Assembly: GCA_018340375.1 (NCBI GenBank) | Contig: JAFFJZ010000011.1 | Span: forward strand, 1,550,001 to 1,614,000 | Source of the DNA: Gonatopus flavifemur | Taxonomy: Eukaryota; Arthropoda; Insecta; Hymenoptera; Dryinidae | Direction: 5' to 3' | Length of the DNA: 64,000 nucleotides | Shown: positions 10,471 through 22,131 of the stretch, piece by piece | Layout of the letters: every line of letters begins with the position of its first letter | Numbering within the stretch: the first letter of the stretch is position 1 | Notes under the pieces: generated by a model | What the model saw: only the letters and a program-made list of their open reading frames with translations | What the model was told of the DNA's origin: nothing | Databases searched by the model: none | Translations under genes and position numbers: made by a program

Positions 10471-11059
10471 GGGGGGTTTTCACCCGGAATACAATGATCT
10501 GTGAATAGCTCTTAGCCTTCCTCAAATAGCTGCACACTTCACTGCTTTCGGGTAAATGGCCTCTCGGGCACTTGCTACCTTACCTATTTCGGGTTCCCGA
10601 TTTCAGTCGGGGTACCCGAAGACTTCGTGGGCCCGATTTCAATTGAAATGCTCAGAATATTCTGAGGTTTCGATTTTAATTGAATTATTTTGAATATTTT
10701 GGGTGTATCATTTCATCGGGTCACTCGGAATGTTTCGAGTTCTCGAATTAAATCAGATTATTCAACATTTTCCCAGAATTTTTATATGATGTACAGTAAC
10801 TGCCAAGTTCCCTGACCTGACTATAGGGTAGACCGATACGAATCAACAATATTATATTGTCAACATTATCAGCGATTCAAATATTCAATTTTGCAATATC
10901 ATGTGGTTATATCAATAATTTATATTTACCTATTGACAAAATCTTACTTTTGACTGAGGGAAAAATTTCTCATCCGAATTTATCCCTACAAACATTCTAT
11001 TACGATGTGGTTTGATTCATATGTGAAGAAAAGGCGATGGTCAGTTCCAATGTTGGAAG

Positions 11060-11135
11060 GTTGTCTCAGCGAGATTCGAACCCGGGACTTCTGAGTGGGA
11101 AACAAAGCATTTATCACATCAGCAGATCTCCAAGA
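11060..11135 (-). ncRNA. tRNA-like Pol III promoter remnant (SINE or tRNA pseudogene)
   Basis: On the minus strand, GGGTTCGAATCTC (plus 11071-11083) matches the tRNA B box and T-loop. Upstream on that strand, GATCTGCTGATGTGATAAAT (11111-11130) is a weak A-box and D-arm analogue at tRNA-like spacing. The acceptor and T stems do not pair, so this is not a functional tRNA. A tRNA-derived SINE head or pseudogene is likely. A better-preserved analogue lies at 54838-54935. Confidence 0.4.
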
Positions 11136-11233
11136 TGACAATTGAGTACTCAAATTGCCATTTATGGTGATCCTCGACTTTGTTCAGAGTTGACGATGAA
11201 CATATATTCAAGACAAACATAAAATTGTGCACA

Positions 11234-11522
11234 TTGAATAAATTCCTGAGTCGACAAATTTGGACGGTTTCTGTCCTCTTATTTTATTGTTAGACCGATC
11301 TTGTCTTGACGGTTGATTATTGCGGACAAAAACAGTACTTTCTCAAGATTTTAGTCTGAAATTTTCCTCCAGCGAGTAAAAGTGATTGAGGACAAATTCA
11401 GACTAAAATCTTGGAAAAGTACTGTTTTTGGCCGCATTAATCAACCATCAGGACAAAATCAGTTTAAAAATGAAACAAGAGGACAAAAACGGTCCAAATT
11501 TGTCGACCCGGGAATGAATTAG
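11234..11522. repeat. Inverted repeat with about 115-bp arms
   Basis: CCTGAGTCGACAAATTTGG (from 11245) pairs with the CAAATTTGTCGACCCGGG block ending at 11512. Pairing continues through GTCCTCTT, TTGATTATTGCGG and CAAGATTTTAGTCTGAA near the centre, with similar AT-rich outer flanks. The loop is about 40 bp. This is a foldback-like MITE with no coding content. Confidence 0.75.
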
Positions 11523-12060
11523 GATTTGAACCATAGGAATTTTTTCAGAAACGAATGAAACCCGTCAAATTTGTTTGTTAAACTTATGCAAGGTTTGTTA
11601 ATCAATCAGAAATTGGAATTGATTCTTATGTTTGTGAATTTAAGAAAAACTTCATCGAAGAAGGGTTTGTAGAAGAATGTATATCATTTGAATATCAGTT
11701 TTTAACTGTTTCCTGAAGTGGATTCAATAATTTCTCACGGGAATAATTATACCGCTTTATACATTCAGAATATATAGCTGTTTTGACAATAAATGGATTT
11801 TGTTCCAACAATTTTTTTTGTCACTTCTGTGATACTTATTGTTGTCACTGCTTGATATTGTTTTGTCAAATCAACAATGTTCATTGTGAGTTGGAATGGC
11901 AACTCATATTGTTATTCTAACCAGTAATCTCCAGCAATACAATTTTTGTTAACGAAACAATCTGCTATTGATGTACGCACAACAACTTATTGCGTAACCA
12001 GCGATAAAATGTTGACAATTCTTATGTTGCTGGTTCTACCATACACATTTTTCTCCGTGT
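11523..12060. other. AT-rich stretch ending in a CTCCGTGT terminus
   Basis: The interval from about 11800 contains many AACAA and TTGTT motifs and ends TTTTTCTCCGTGT at about 12048-12060. It is probably another CACGGAGAAAA-family element with a tandem-like interior, but its left end is uncertain. Confidence 0.35.
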
Positions 12061-12893
12061 GCATGAGAGTACAAAGCCGCATAGTGGGGGTAAAAAGGTT
12101 GCTCTTCTAGTTTGTCGGCATCATTCCCTGCAACAACACAAATACGCGTATAGATATTCAGAACATAGGCCTGCAGCAGCTCGCACCTGTTGGCGTCCTA
12201 TCATTATGGCTGCAATAACATTCCGTCAAAACGTAAACGCGTAACACAACTCCTAAATCAACTCACAATCTGAACTTGGAAATACCCTGGTGTACTAACC
12301 ACGTGGGTACCCGCAAAGTAACAAACGATGAATTAATGAACTAGTGCATTGCCAACATAATTTTTCACCTTATTGTGAATATCATAAAAATAATAAACAA
12401 TAGAATGGGGGGGGGGGAACACAAACAATTATGAATCATAATATTATAGTTAATTATAGTTAATATTTTAGAGAAAAAACAACTTATAGAAAAAGTTACT
12501 TTTCAGCACAAGCGTGATATCGTTACGAGTACAATAGCACCACGTTCAAATAACAGGAAATAAATGTTTGAAAAGTCAATGCGTTTTTGTCGAATCCGTT
12601 CAGAGTTTTAAAGCTCTCATTGAATCCTTCGAGGGTTTTCGTCGAATAAAATTTGGGAGTTTATTTAAACTCATTAAAGATTCTGAATGAATGATGTCTG
12701 ACAATTTTTAAAGCTTTACCTTATCTTGAAGAGTTGATTTTTTATTCAAAGCCATTTTGAAATTTCTGAACAAGTTACTAGACTTTAAAGCTTCTCCTCT
12801 CTTTCTTATGAGTCAAACATGTATATGCTGGTGCCTTTCGAGTTTACTCTAGCATTGTTCATGAAAAACGGGAAAAAGGAAATCTACCCGATT
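12061..12893. other. Non-coding, short G homopolymer
   Basis: A run of G lies at about 12408-12417. Otherwise the sequence is AT-rich. The frame at 12059-12244 is not recognisable, and no repeat copies were seen. Confidence 0.3.
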
Positions 12894-13008
12894 AGAAATT
12901 CAATCGGTTCAACCCGACGTTTGATTAGGACCTGATCAGGACCTGGCCGGGTCCTAATCAAAGGTTAGGTTAACCCGATCAGATGTGACTGAATTTCCAG
13001 TCGGGTAG
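12894..13008. mobile_element. MITE with CTACCCGATTAGAAATT termini
   Basis: CTACCCGATTAGAAATTCAA at the left is mirrored by TGAATTTCCAGTCGGGTAG at the right. The arms also share GTTTGATTAGGACC and CCTAATCAAA. The CCCGAYTAGAAATT core recurs at 21749-21840, so these are one family. Confidence 0.7.
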
Positions 13009-13032
13009 TAAGTTCGGAACTTTTAACTTCCC

Positions 13033-13127
13033 TTAGAGAGATACCAACATTCCTAATCAAACATTCTAGTGATCTTACAAAAGAACCCAAAAATATGACT
13101 CAAGTTCCGTGATTGGTATCTCTCTAA
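13033..13127. mobile_element. 95-bp MITE with TTAGAGAGATACCAA termini
   Basis: A 15-base perfect terminal inverted repeat, TTAGAGAGATACCAA and TTGGTATCTCTCTAA, encloses about 65 bp of unrelated DNA. Only 24 bp separate it from the preceding element. No other copy was seen in the window. Confidence 0.65.
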
Positions 13128-14555
13128 CAAAAACCTGAAAATCTATGACGTTTTTGAACAGTATTTTCTCCCCCCTTCTGCAAGATGTGGAATTTCATTT
13201 TTCAACGTCCATTTTCAGTACGGAATCATCATAAAAATTTCTGCTCATAACATGAAAATACTAAGGAATACACGTGCGAGTACTCAAGCTCATAACTTCT
13301 TTATCAACTTTCTTTCACAATAGATGTACTCTTGTACATACATGTATCTTCGAGGAACTAATATCGTCCGACCAAACAAATACAGGAAACGGCAAAAGAG
13401 AACCAGCACCAATTTATTGATTTTATGTCTGGGGTTATTATTTATCGTCTAATATATCGAGCTTGTCGATACCATACGTTGCGTCATGCGCTATAATAAC
13501 GGTATCTTCCTCCAAAACTGTTCATTGCCTGCGAGACTGGTTGGAAAAGTAGGAGAGAAGGTACGCCCGTTTCAAATTCCTCGCGATGAATAACGAATAA
13601 ATAACTGGATGATGTGTGAGCAATCGTTAGACAACCAACGTTCCAAATGGAAACTGAACGATAGTTCCTTGAATAAACTTCGTGTTTAGTTCAGATTCGT
13701 ATGAGAAAAGTATAGATTACGGATTGAAATTCGACACTTTGATGGGAGAAAATTCATCCCTTCCATTCAGTACACTTCTAAATTGTATAACAAGTGGATG
13801 AACGATGACGATTTAATCATTCATATGCAAATCCGGTAATATATTCAACCAATGTTCGAACAATGTACCAAGAGAGAATTTGTTATTTCCCCATATATTC
13901 GTTAATTTGACGTTCATTCACTCACTTTTGAGAACGAAAATACATTTTTATGTATTATTGAACAATAAATAATCGCTCTGAGCCGTTCAGAGAGGGTATA
14001 TTTTGTATTGAAATAATTAACGATAAACATTCAATATAATGGTTGATGAGTCTAAGGAATTTCTAGACAACGTTTGAGGATCATTCAAGGATGTTTACTG
14101 CTGGCGCTTGAAAGATGTAACATAATTTTTATTCCAGATATTTATTTTATAGATAATTTGTACCTATATGGAGAACACAATATATTGCAAATTACTACAT
14201 GATGTATGTTAAGGACATAGTTGGATCCTGAAATTGCATGTTTCATATAGAATGAGAATTATGTTTTCATTGTAACGATCTGAAGTGAGGTTAGAACAGA
14301 TGACAGTAGAGGCAATACTGTATCGTGGTAGTAAATTCAAGGATGGATTTGATAGCAATCTATATCGTCCCTACAACGATTCGTTTAGTTATGGTAGCAT
14401 TTCCGATATCTCTACATGTCGGATAGTTATAACAGCTAACCAATAAGTTCTTTCCTGTGTATCCTACTGCCAGAGGTGATCATTTTGAGGGGTTATTCGA
14501 CAATATAACGTATTGAAATAAGTTAATCTTGAATATGCCAATATATATAGTTAGT
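13128..14555. other. Non-coding AT-rich stretch
   Basis: No paired arms, exons or RNA genes recognised. Part of 13380-13600 is slightly richer in GC, without clear promoter motifs. Confidence 0.3.
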
Positions 14556-14725
14556 TGCAATACAACGTTTTTTCCCCAAATAATATGGGGAGTTTTCTGT
14601 CACTTCAGTGATAGACTCCATCTCCTGACCCCCCCCCCTCCCGATTTTTTGGGGTGCTAAATCTTCCGAAAAGTGAGGGAAAACTCCACCAAATTTTAGG
14701 GAAAAACGTCTTCTTCATGGAGGAT
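14556..14725. repeat. Possible degenerate copy of the GTGGAATTTTCCCC MITE family
   Basis: TCCCCAAATAATATGGGGAG, GGGAAAACTCCACCAAATTT and CATGGAGGATTTTCGCTGCC echo the internal order of the 32.75 and 58.81 kb elements. A C-run (14630-14640) interrupts it and the CACTGT termini are missing. Confidence 0.3.
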
Positions 14726-14775
14726 TTTCGCTGCCGTTTAATGATGGGTGAAAAACGCGGCAGCGTTTATACAGT

Positions 14776-14944
14776 GTTGCTTTTGGCTTGTTATTGACAA
14801 CCTTATCAGTGCAAAGTCACTACAACTCTGCTGTAAGGGTTTTGTAAGCTTGTACTCCTGTCGTGTGTCAAATTAGAAACTTTCCGTCAACCTTGCCACA
14901 AGCTTTCTTGACACCCTTGCAGCAAAGTTGAAGTGCTACCTGGG
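14776..14944 (+). repeat. TTATTGACAACCTT repeat, copy 1 (CCCAGGTAGCA end)
   Basis: TTATTGACAACCTTATCAG, then TAAGGGTTTT and GTAAGCTTGTACTC, then a GTTGAAGTGCTACCTGGG end, align along about 165 bp with 45206-45368 in the same orientation. The CCCAGRTAGCAC terminus (reverse strand) also appears at 53478, so this is a wider family. The left terminus is not clearly defined. Confidence 0.65.
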
Positions 14945-15193
14945 TTCGTGTAGGCTTTAATCGATATCCCTACCATCTTGATAACACCATTGTTCCAACT
15001 TACGATATGGTATATGGATGAATACGAAAATGTTTAACGAAAGATTCCACATAAACATTCAGAGTCTGTGTATTTTTTCAGAAATCCAGGGGTATTTTTG
15101 AATTTCTTACATCATGATTGACAATAAGATTATATTGAAAACCATCTCACTTGTTCTACATCAAGGGGCATCGTCTTAAATATTTTTAGTTGA

Positions 15194-15566
15194 ACACGGA
15201 GAAAAAGGAATTCGCTGTGGCAGCGAAATCTACTTTTGCTGGGTTCCTTATGCCAGAGCAGCAAATTTTTTGCTGTGACAGCAAACTATTTGCTGTTCCA
15301 GCAATCTTGTTAGCTGCGACAGCGAATTTTTAGCTGTGGCAGCAAAAAATGTTTGCTATCCCAGCAAAATTCGTTTGCTATTTTATATATAATACTGAAA
15401 ATTTGCTGGCGATGCAAACAATTTTTGCTGCTACAGCTAAAAAATTGCTGTCGTAGCTCACACGATTGCTGTTATAGCAAATTTTTAGCTAGGTCAGCAA
15501 AAAATTTTGCTATTCTATAAATAATACCTCGATTGGCTGCGTCAGCAAATTTTTTCTCTCCGTGAA
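15194..15566 (-). mobile_element. MITE filled with GCTG-CAGCAAA motifs, copy 2
   Basis: This is the inverted partner of 6951-7322. Termini ACACGGAGAAAAAGGAATTC and TTTTTTCTCTCCGTG bracket the same chain of TTTGCTG and CAGCAAA units, with few differences. If one transcript spanned both copies, they could pair as long double-stranded RNA over 370 bp. Confidence 0.8.
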
Positions 15567-15946
15567 CTGCAGTTGAAATGGATTCCCACCGCATCCACGT
15601 TCCCTGCCTATTGAGACTACACCAAAAGATATCGGTCTGAGAAAATCCCAAGTACATTGTGTTATCATGATATGAAATCGTTGATAAAATTCCGAAATAT
15701 CACGGACTCGATTCGCTCTAACACCTAATTCATACCTATTTTATCTTTTCTTGCAATCACTTTTGTACATCGTACTTCGCTATTATCATATAGATGAAAA
15801 TTAGCCTTTGTGAATTAATAATTCCTCCAATCCCAATGAGAAAAAATCTATTCAAAATCCGATCGTTTCATAATAACTAAAAATTGGCGGTCCAGTTTCA
15901 CCAACAACTGAGCTAATCTTGAAGCGATTTTGATTTTTGTTTCATT

Positions 15947-16126
15947 TAGAGTGAAGCGGGGTGAGATGACGCGCTTCCCCGCTCCACTACAGTGGAATAA
16001 TTCATGAGATCTTGTTCAATCAAGGAAGATATGAGGGTTTTAATCTTCCTTGAGTGACCGAGATTTCATTTTTATTCTATGCTGTAGTGAAGCAGAAAGG
16101 GCGGCATTTTACCCCGTTTTACTCTA
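15947..16126. mobile_element. MITE, TAGAGTRAARCGGGGT termini, long hairpin
   Basis: TAGAGTGAAGCGGGGTGAGA on the left pairs with the reverse complement of ATTTTACCCCGTTTTACTCTA on the right. The 85-bp arms share CACTACAG and finish in a central hairpin, AATCAAGGAAGAT against ATCTTCCTTGAG. Nearly all of the 180 bp is paired. No coding content. Confidence 0.75.
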
Positions 16127-16499
16127 CTAAGTCAAAATGACATTAAAGTGGGTGAATTTTGAATCAATTTGGATGAATATTTGTCAATCATTGGGAAATG
16201 ATTGTCTTTCGGTTATTTATTCCGATCAGCTGTAAGAACGACTGAGTGAAAATGTTATGAAAACGATCCCATTAGTACCATTCTTTAATCAAAGGAAATT
16301 CAACATAACAGACTAACATTTTGACAAACTGTTCGGATGGGGATCATTCGAATCAAAGATGAGAAAATGAATGTCGAATATATTGAACAATAATAAGGAT
16401 GAAACTCTTGAAGGATAACTAACGGAGAAGATAAATACGTTTGAATATCTTTCGATAATCAAGCGACGTATCTTGAGGTCTTCGGAAGATACCTACCAC

Positions 16500-18100
16500 C
16501 TACCGGTAGCAGCTAATATACGGTACGACCAGGAGACAGTGTGCGCCAGTACATAATCTTATATGGAACTACCACGTGGCTATGCCGATGGTGTGTGCTG
16601 GTTGCAGCGAAACAGCCAGTGAACGAACAAGCGTGTGTGCGCGGGGTACCTCCACAAATCACCATTACTCGATGTGTATCGCAACGCTATATAATTATAC
16701 CTGGTAACGCCAAGCACCGAGTAATGGCTCAATCCTGCATGTGCATGTGATGATAACCAACCAGCTCAACGAACGTGAGGTTGTGAATCGACTTGAACCG
16801 CTAGGTGGGGTTGAGACAAATTCGCGCCAAATTCAAATCAAAGACTTTCGATTGGTTGGCGCCGAGTCACATCGCAACGTGTTACGTCATTGTAGCCATC
16901 CTTGAAGCAGAGGAGAAAAAAGAATATTCTAAGGATGAAGAATGACGAATTTATCCTTGAAGAACATGAGAGTGAAGAAATGGGAAAAAGAGAATTCCTT
17001 CTTTTTTCGTCTCTCTCTCTCTCTCCCTGCTCCTTTCGCTTTCTCTTTCTATCAGCTTTCCTCATCCTTCTTCTCCTTCTATTACGTACGCCCTTGCGTA
17101 TAGAATCTTCGATATATTCGAGGTGCCTGCCAAACCTTGATATTTTGCGTTAATATCATGAGTATGCACATATATCATGTACCACATAATTCGATAATAA
17201 CTTCATTCTCTGCTACACACCTTCTCTGATGGTGTAGGTAAATAAACGAGCAAAAAAGTACTATCGCTTGTGTTTATTTGATAGCTGGTTGCAAGGTACG
17301 AATCTTTGATCGATCGTTCATCCTTCTTCATTTCACACCATTGTCACTCTCCTCCTACGTAGAATAGCAGTTTATTTCTCTCTCTTTCTATCACTGCCAG
17401 TCATTGTCTCTCCCTTTTCCCCTTACGACTGTATTCCACGCCTCTGTGCCGGCCACAGTGAACAAGGGTCGGAGGGGGTTTAAAAAGAGAGACAAATAAT
17501 CGAATAGGTCACAAGAGTAAGAAGGAGAATCGAAGTCGAGAGAGGGAAGAGCACGTGAGTTTGAAAGGAAGTAAAGGACATAGGAGAAGAGAGAAGGATA
17601 TACAGAAAGAGCTAAAAGCACGTGATTTTGAGAGAGAAAAGAAGAGGGATGACCGAGGAAGACAGGAAGACAAGAGAGAAACTCGTAAAGTAGAACAGAG
17701 TTGGCGTGCGTGAATGAGAAGAGGATGGTTGAGTTTCGTACAGGGGAATTGTGCCGGGGTAGAGGGAGGACGGAAAAGAATGAAAGAGAAAGACGAACAG
17801 CTAACGAGCAGAGAGCGAGACCAGCGCCGCGTGGCGGCTCGAGTCGGTGACTATCGGCCGTAAACCATCCGCGGTGAACATTTAACTCACGTATTGCCAT
17901 CCGACAAGTTTACTTTGGCCCGCGAGAGAACGTCGCCCAAAAATTATTGCGTGCGAGAGAAGGAGAGGGTCCGATCTCTCGCACAAAAAGCCGCCGAAAC
18001 GTTATCCGTATTCCCGTGAAATTCGAGAGGATAACGAGCGAACAATAATAATAACAATAAAATCTAATTGCAACTGTAAGAAGGAGGCTTTCGAAGCAGA
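16500..18100 (+). promoter_or_regulatory. GC- and GA-rich promoter-like region upstream of an exon
   Basis: Composition shifts from AT-rich to mixed and then strongly purine-rich (17380-17800: repeated GAGAGA, GAAGAG, AGAGAAA). Two CACGTG E-boxes sit at 17552-17557 and 17619-17624. GA-rich tracts of this kind are common in insect promoters. The minus-strand frame of 169 codons at 17391-17900 is explained by the purine bias: the pyrimidine-rich complement rarely contains stops. No TATA box or precise start site can be fixed. Confidence 0.45.
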
Positions 18101-18502
18101 GCCGTGGTCGGATCGGCTCGATCTATATTGTTATCATCATTTCCATCATCATCAACATCATTATCATCGCCGTCATCGTCGTCACTATCTTCACTCTTGG
18201 TTCTATTAGGGCACGATAGTTCTGTTTTCAGTTTTTATTGTTGGAAGAAAGAAGAAAGGAAATACTCTATTCGAAAATTCAGAAAAACAAGGAGACGACG
18301 GATGACCCTGTTTTTTCTCATCAATCGTCATAATTGTGGACAATGTTTTCCTCCGTTTCAAAAGTTGAACTCGCGATCGTCTTATCGATTCTGTTACCTT
18401 ATCAATAACGTGAGTTCCGTCGAGATTCTTGTAATAACAGCTACTGCTAGTACAACTTCTACATAAGACATCTTGAAGAAATCAATATTACGAGAAGAGA
18501 TT
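18101..18502 (+). promoter_or_regulatory. Probable 5' UTR carrying an upstream ORF
   Basis: A frame of about 120 codons (18104-18466) is open but low-complexity: it starts as a serine-rich run from TCATCATCAT-type repeats, with basic residues after. It ends at a TAA (18464-18466) in the same frame as the next start codon at 18503. I read it as leader sequence with an upstream ORF rather than as the main protein. Confidence 0.3.
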
Positions 18503-18593
18503 ATGATGCTCATTGGAACATTTCCGGACTATTCTTCTTCCATATCCAGAGCCAAGGACCTCCTTCTTTCCAGTTTTCGAATCGAATGCCACG
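18503..18593 (+). CDS. Candidate first coding exon before a strong donor (partial)
   Basis: ATG 18503 (a second ATG follows at once) opens a 30-codon frame, the first in-frame Met after the TAA at 18464-18466, and runs into the donor CACG|GTAAGTC at 18594. The peptide, starting MMLIGTFPDYSSS and ending SSFRIECH, resembles no family I know and is not a classical signal peptide. The exon ends in phase 1, as do the candidates at 3038 and 48327. The promoter-like upstream sequence and strong donor argue for a real exon; a wholly untranslated exon is possible. Confidence 0.35.
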
Positions 18594-18866
18594 GTAAGTC
18601 CGTTGAATTTTGATCCGAAAAGTGTTTGTTTAAGAGAAGAAACCGATCGATGATGGCACGTTAGAAGAGAAATGGAGTATTGGAATGATAGAGTTCGTGA
18701 GATTCATCGTCCCGCCAAAACCTAATCGCCTACACGTGCGCCGTCGGTTAAGTTATAGGTTGGAAAATTCAGTGAGTTCTCAATAATAATATTTCATGAT
18801 GCTGAATTCGTTCCTCAATTCTTATTACAATATTATTCCTCACTCGGTGTTCATATATTAGTTCAT

Positions 18867-18990
18867 ATCCCGAGTGGAAAAATTTTCAAAATTATATATA
18901 ATTTTTATATAATTCAATATAATTTATATATAATCCACATATAATTCTATATAAATTATATATAATTTTGAACATTTTTCCACTCGGGAT
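18867..18990. mobile_element. AT-rich MITE with ATCCCGAGTGGAAAAAT termini
   Basis: ATCCCGAGTGGAAAAATTTT and AACATTTTTCCACTCGGGAT form inverted ends. The 60-bp centre is nearly pure TATATAATT-type sequence and also palindromic. It lies just inside the presumed intron, 270 bp after the donor at 18594. Confidence 0.7.
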
Positions 18991-19624
18991 AACGTCTTTG
19001 GAAATCTTTATTTCTTTTTCTTTTTCAATGATTCATCCAGAAAATCTCAAATAAAAATATATATCATACATATGCACTGACAGATATGTATATGATAATT
19101 GATCTTCGCATAAAAATACCACGTATAACATTTGTATGAATGATTGATATATTACGGTTATCTCACAGAGGCGTCATACTTGTACTATATGTTTCTCATA
19201 AACTTTCATGAACATCGTGACATATGTATAAATTCTTTGAATCGAGAGCAGTGGACTCATCCGTTACGCACATCACACAGGGAGAAACGGATTATCCTGA
19301 TCATTTTATATAGATTTTATCTTAGTTTTCAATATCGAGATCAAAAATAAAGTGTAATTAAAATACATTGAAAGCAAAGACGTCAACATTATCCAATTGC
19401 GGATTTTCTCATCTCGCGAAAATAGTGGATATGATGGAATATCGAATTATGCGATTAGTTTAGAGTCATCAAAGACTATTATTTGGATACTACGCAGTAC
19501 AATCTAGATGCCTAAACAGTGCAACGTGGCAGAGGAAGGTTTATGGAATGTTTTTAAAACGTGGCGGAAGTTTTCAGAACGTTCAGAAGACGTCTCGGAG
19601 ACTCATCTTGCTCTTAGGGTGCTT
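18991..19624. other. Non-coding AT-rich stretch
   Basis: CACACAGGGAGAAACGG at about 19278 resembles a MITE terminus, but no partner was found. The frames at 19144-19350 and 19508-19792 are unrecognised. Confidence 0.3.
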
Positions 19625-19901
19625 CCCTGGGGGAAAAAACTATTGTTGAATTTCATTCTCAATTTGGACACATTTTTATTCAAAATTGTCAAAAATCCAC
19701 AAATCTTCACAAAAATCAAAGAAAATTGGCGAATCCGGATGAATTTGATTGAATTTCATCGAAATTTGTTGCAATTCATCTTTTCTTGTTAATTTTTCAT
19801 GAAAAGAGAGTTCGATTTGTGAGTGAAATTCAATGGAATTCAGCAACATTTAACAAAATTTAATGAAATTCAACCAAATTCAAAAATTTTTCACCCCAGG
19901 G
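19625..19901. mobile_element. MITE with CCCTGGGG termini and GAATTTCAT repeats
   Basis: CCCTGGGGGAAAAA on the left and TTTTTCACCCCAGGG on the right are inverted ends. The interior repeats GAATTTCATT and its complement many times. The frames at 19508-19792 and 19863-20054 run through it and are artefacts. Confidence 0.65.
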
Positions 19902-20690
19902 TTGTCCTTTGAAAATCCTTTTCAAAATGCCAGGCAGAAGCAGACGAGTTCTCGAACAGAATTTGACAGGTTCGATTGTATCTTGTTTGGCATGTACATC
20001 AACTCTCGTCTTGCTGCACTAACCGAGCAATACCAGATAGAACCAATCGAATGAAGGTCAGGATTTTATATGAATGTGTCTGACATTTTTAGCAGGATCA
20101 TACTCAATTTTATGTTTCTAATATCCATCCGAATCTATTTTCCAAATCCAAATAATACCAAATGTTCATTCAATCGACGTTCGATTGGCGTATCGTCGTA
20201 TGTTCAATTACATAGGTTTGATGAATGTGGATAACATCTATGAAACGTTTTGTTTGGAATGTGCATATAACAGATTTCGAATATTCGTAGTGCACTCATG
20301 AACGTTCATACTGAACTCTGGTGCTGCATGGTTAGAATGTAAATTGTATTTTAAGGTCCTCATCGAAATACAGGAGTCTACCTCATATTATCAGCTTTGT
20401 GTCCCTGTAATTGCCGATAACTCTATGAAGAAGTTTTCATCCTGCATGCTTTCAAAGAATTTTCCATCAAACTTCAAAGAATCAGTTACTCAATTGTTTC
20501 ATTGTTTTCAAATTCCCATCAGAATTCTTATAGAAAAGGCATTTGAGTGATGAGCATATTTTCAAAGCAATACTATCCATTCATCACCAAATAATCTTAA
20601 TCCCTTAGGTTTCGATTTTTCTGTACAAGCAAAAAAGAGGAATCCGGTCGAAAATAAAGTGAGTTCAATCTTGCGAACTGGGATAAAATA
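19902..20690. other. Non-coding AT-rich stretch
   Basis: Nothing recognised. The frame at 20344-20550 has background composition. Confidence 0.3.
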
Positions 20691-20900
20691 GGTGGTGTAT
20701 AGCACACCGACGCCTTGATGGGAATCATAAATAAGGATCCGACGGTCGACGCGGCTGCAGGCAGTGATAAGCGTTCCTTTGCCCCTCCTCTATATTCACT
20801 TCTCTTTCCAGTACCCTTTTCGTTCTACCCTTTGCATTCAGATCACTTTCTTCTCGTTCGACAGTCCATGGGCAAGGTGAACTACCCTTGCCATTTTATT
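20691..20900. other. GC-elevated pocket, possible regulatory DNA or exon
   Basis: GC is raised around GATCCGACGGTCGACGCGGC. The frame from about 20718 reads GIINKDPTVDAAAGSDKRS before becoming low-complexity. No splice donor or acceptor is convincingly placed. This could be a small regulatory element, an exon, or chance. Confidence 0.2.
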
Positions 20901-21450
20901 TTTGATCCATACAGTTCAAAAATTCGTAATCGATTAAATTTCTGTGGAAACTCGTTAATCTCATCTCTGGAATTAATTATTTCGATTATTTGATATCCTA
21001 CGAAGTTTTTGGCAAGCTACATTCCGTCCAATTTATATCTTTCATTGATATTATCTTTCGTTTTATTTCTGTTTTCTTCGAGAAACACATGCCACACATA
21101 TATGAATAATTTGAATCTAATCATGAAATTAGGCACTAAATTCGTTTTGTTGAAATAACTTGGCTGAGGAAAATTGAGATGCTCATGACCCTTTATTATT
21201 AACTGACATGCAACGTGTGATAAATATCAGAGAAGTATATTTTCTGTGCTTTTGTAAAATTAAGCAATGATACCAAGTTATACCAGGTTTTCCAGATCGC
21301 GTGAGTGTCAATTTATCATTATTTCCTAAGAACACAAAATAAGATTGAATTCAACTCAAAGTTGTGACGAAAAACATATCTCAAACATGACAATTATGCC
21401 ACCCACATTTAGTTACCTGTAAATTCTTACGAATACTAGGATGCTAATTA

Positions 21451-21611
21451 CAGGGATGGACAGCATCGATTACTTTTTGTACTTTAAGTAGTTTTTCCTG
21501 TCAGGTGGTCCTTTATTTCCATAAAATAGAGATTTTGGACGCCAAATTTGAAAGTACGCGACAAGGAAAAGTACTTCAAGTATAAAAAGTAATTGAGGCT
21601 GCCCATCCCTG
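21451..21611. mobile_element. hAT-like MITE, CAGGGATGGRCAGC termini
   Basis: CAGGGATGGACAGCATCGAT and the reverse complement of GAGGCTGCCCATCCCTG are inverted ends. Arms share ATTACTTTTT and ACTTTAAGT/ACTTCAAGT. CAGGG-type ends are typical of hAT elements, but the expected 8-bp target duplication is not visible. A truncated copy lies at 50867-50945. Confidence 0.6.
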
Positions 21612-21748
21612 ATACTGAGTATTGATAACAAGAAATTACATGCACACATTAATGTGGAATCAGTGCTTTATAATAGTAATATTGAGTCCTGATAAAATGA
21701 AATTTCATGTACATGTAAATTCGGATGTTACTTGAAATGGTGGTGAAT

Positions 21749-21840
21749 ATCCCGACTAGAAATTTGATCGGGCAAACCTTAGGGCTTTATGGTACCTTAT
21801 AAGGCCCCTACTTTTACCTCACCAAATTTCTAGTCGGGAT
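21749..21840. mobile_element. 92-bp MITE with ATCCCGACTAGAAATTT termini
   Basis: ATCCCGACTAGAAATTTG is mirrored by CAAATTTCTAGTCGGGAT. The centre carries AAGGCCCCTA and TTAGGGCTTT. The termini resemble those at 12894-13008. Confidence 0.7.
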
Positions 21841-21893
21841 CTTCTTAACATATATTTTAAAATTTTCATTTGGTAAGACGTCAAGATTCCCCC

Positions 21894-22131
21894 ACACTGA
21901 GAGAAGTGGAATGTAACGATTACCATGTACAAATAGTAGTTGGGGGACAGCTTCGCGAATTTGGTTTCGGATACTATGAAGAATCGTAGCAATGTTCATG
22001 CACATGGGAATAGTTACCATTTACATGAAAATGAATACCAAATAACGTAGTCGCCATCATCAACTTAGAGTTCCTGTCATTCAACTACCATTTCCGCATG
22101 GTGATGTTTACAGTTCACTTTTCTCAGTGTA
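21894..22131. mobile_element. MITE with ACACTGAGARAAGTG termini
   Basis: ACACTGAGAGAAGTGGAATG pairs with the reverse complement of CAGTTCACTTTTCTCAGTGT. Arms run about 75 bp inward through ACCATG and TAGTAGTTG. The right end (TTTTCTCAG then TGTA) has the form of a 3' splice site. Another member of the CACNGAGAAAA group. Confidence 0.7.

Noticed and set aside
17391..17900. 169-codon minus-strand ORF
   Set aside because: It is the pyrimidine-rich complement of a GA-rich promoter tract; such strands lack stop codons by composition. The product is Ser/Leu/Phe-rich with no recognisable domain.
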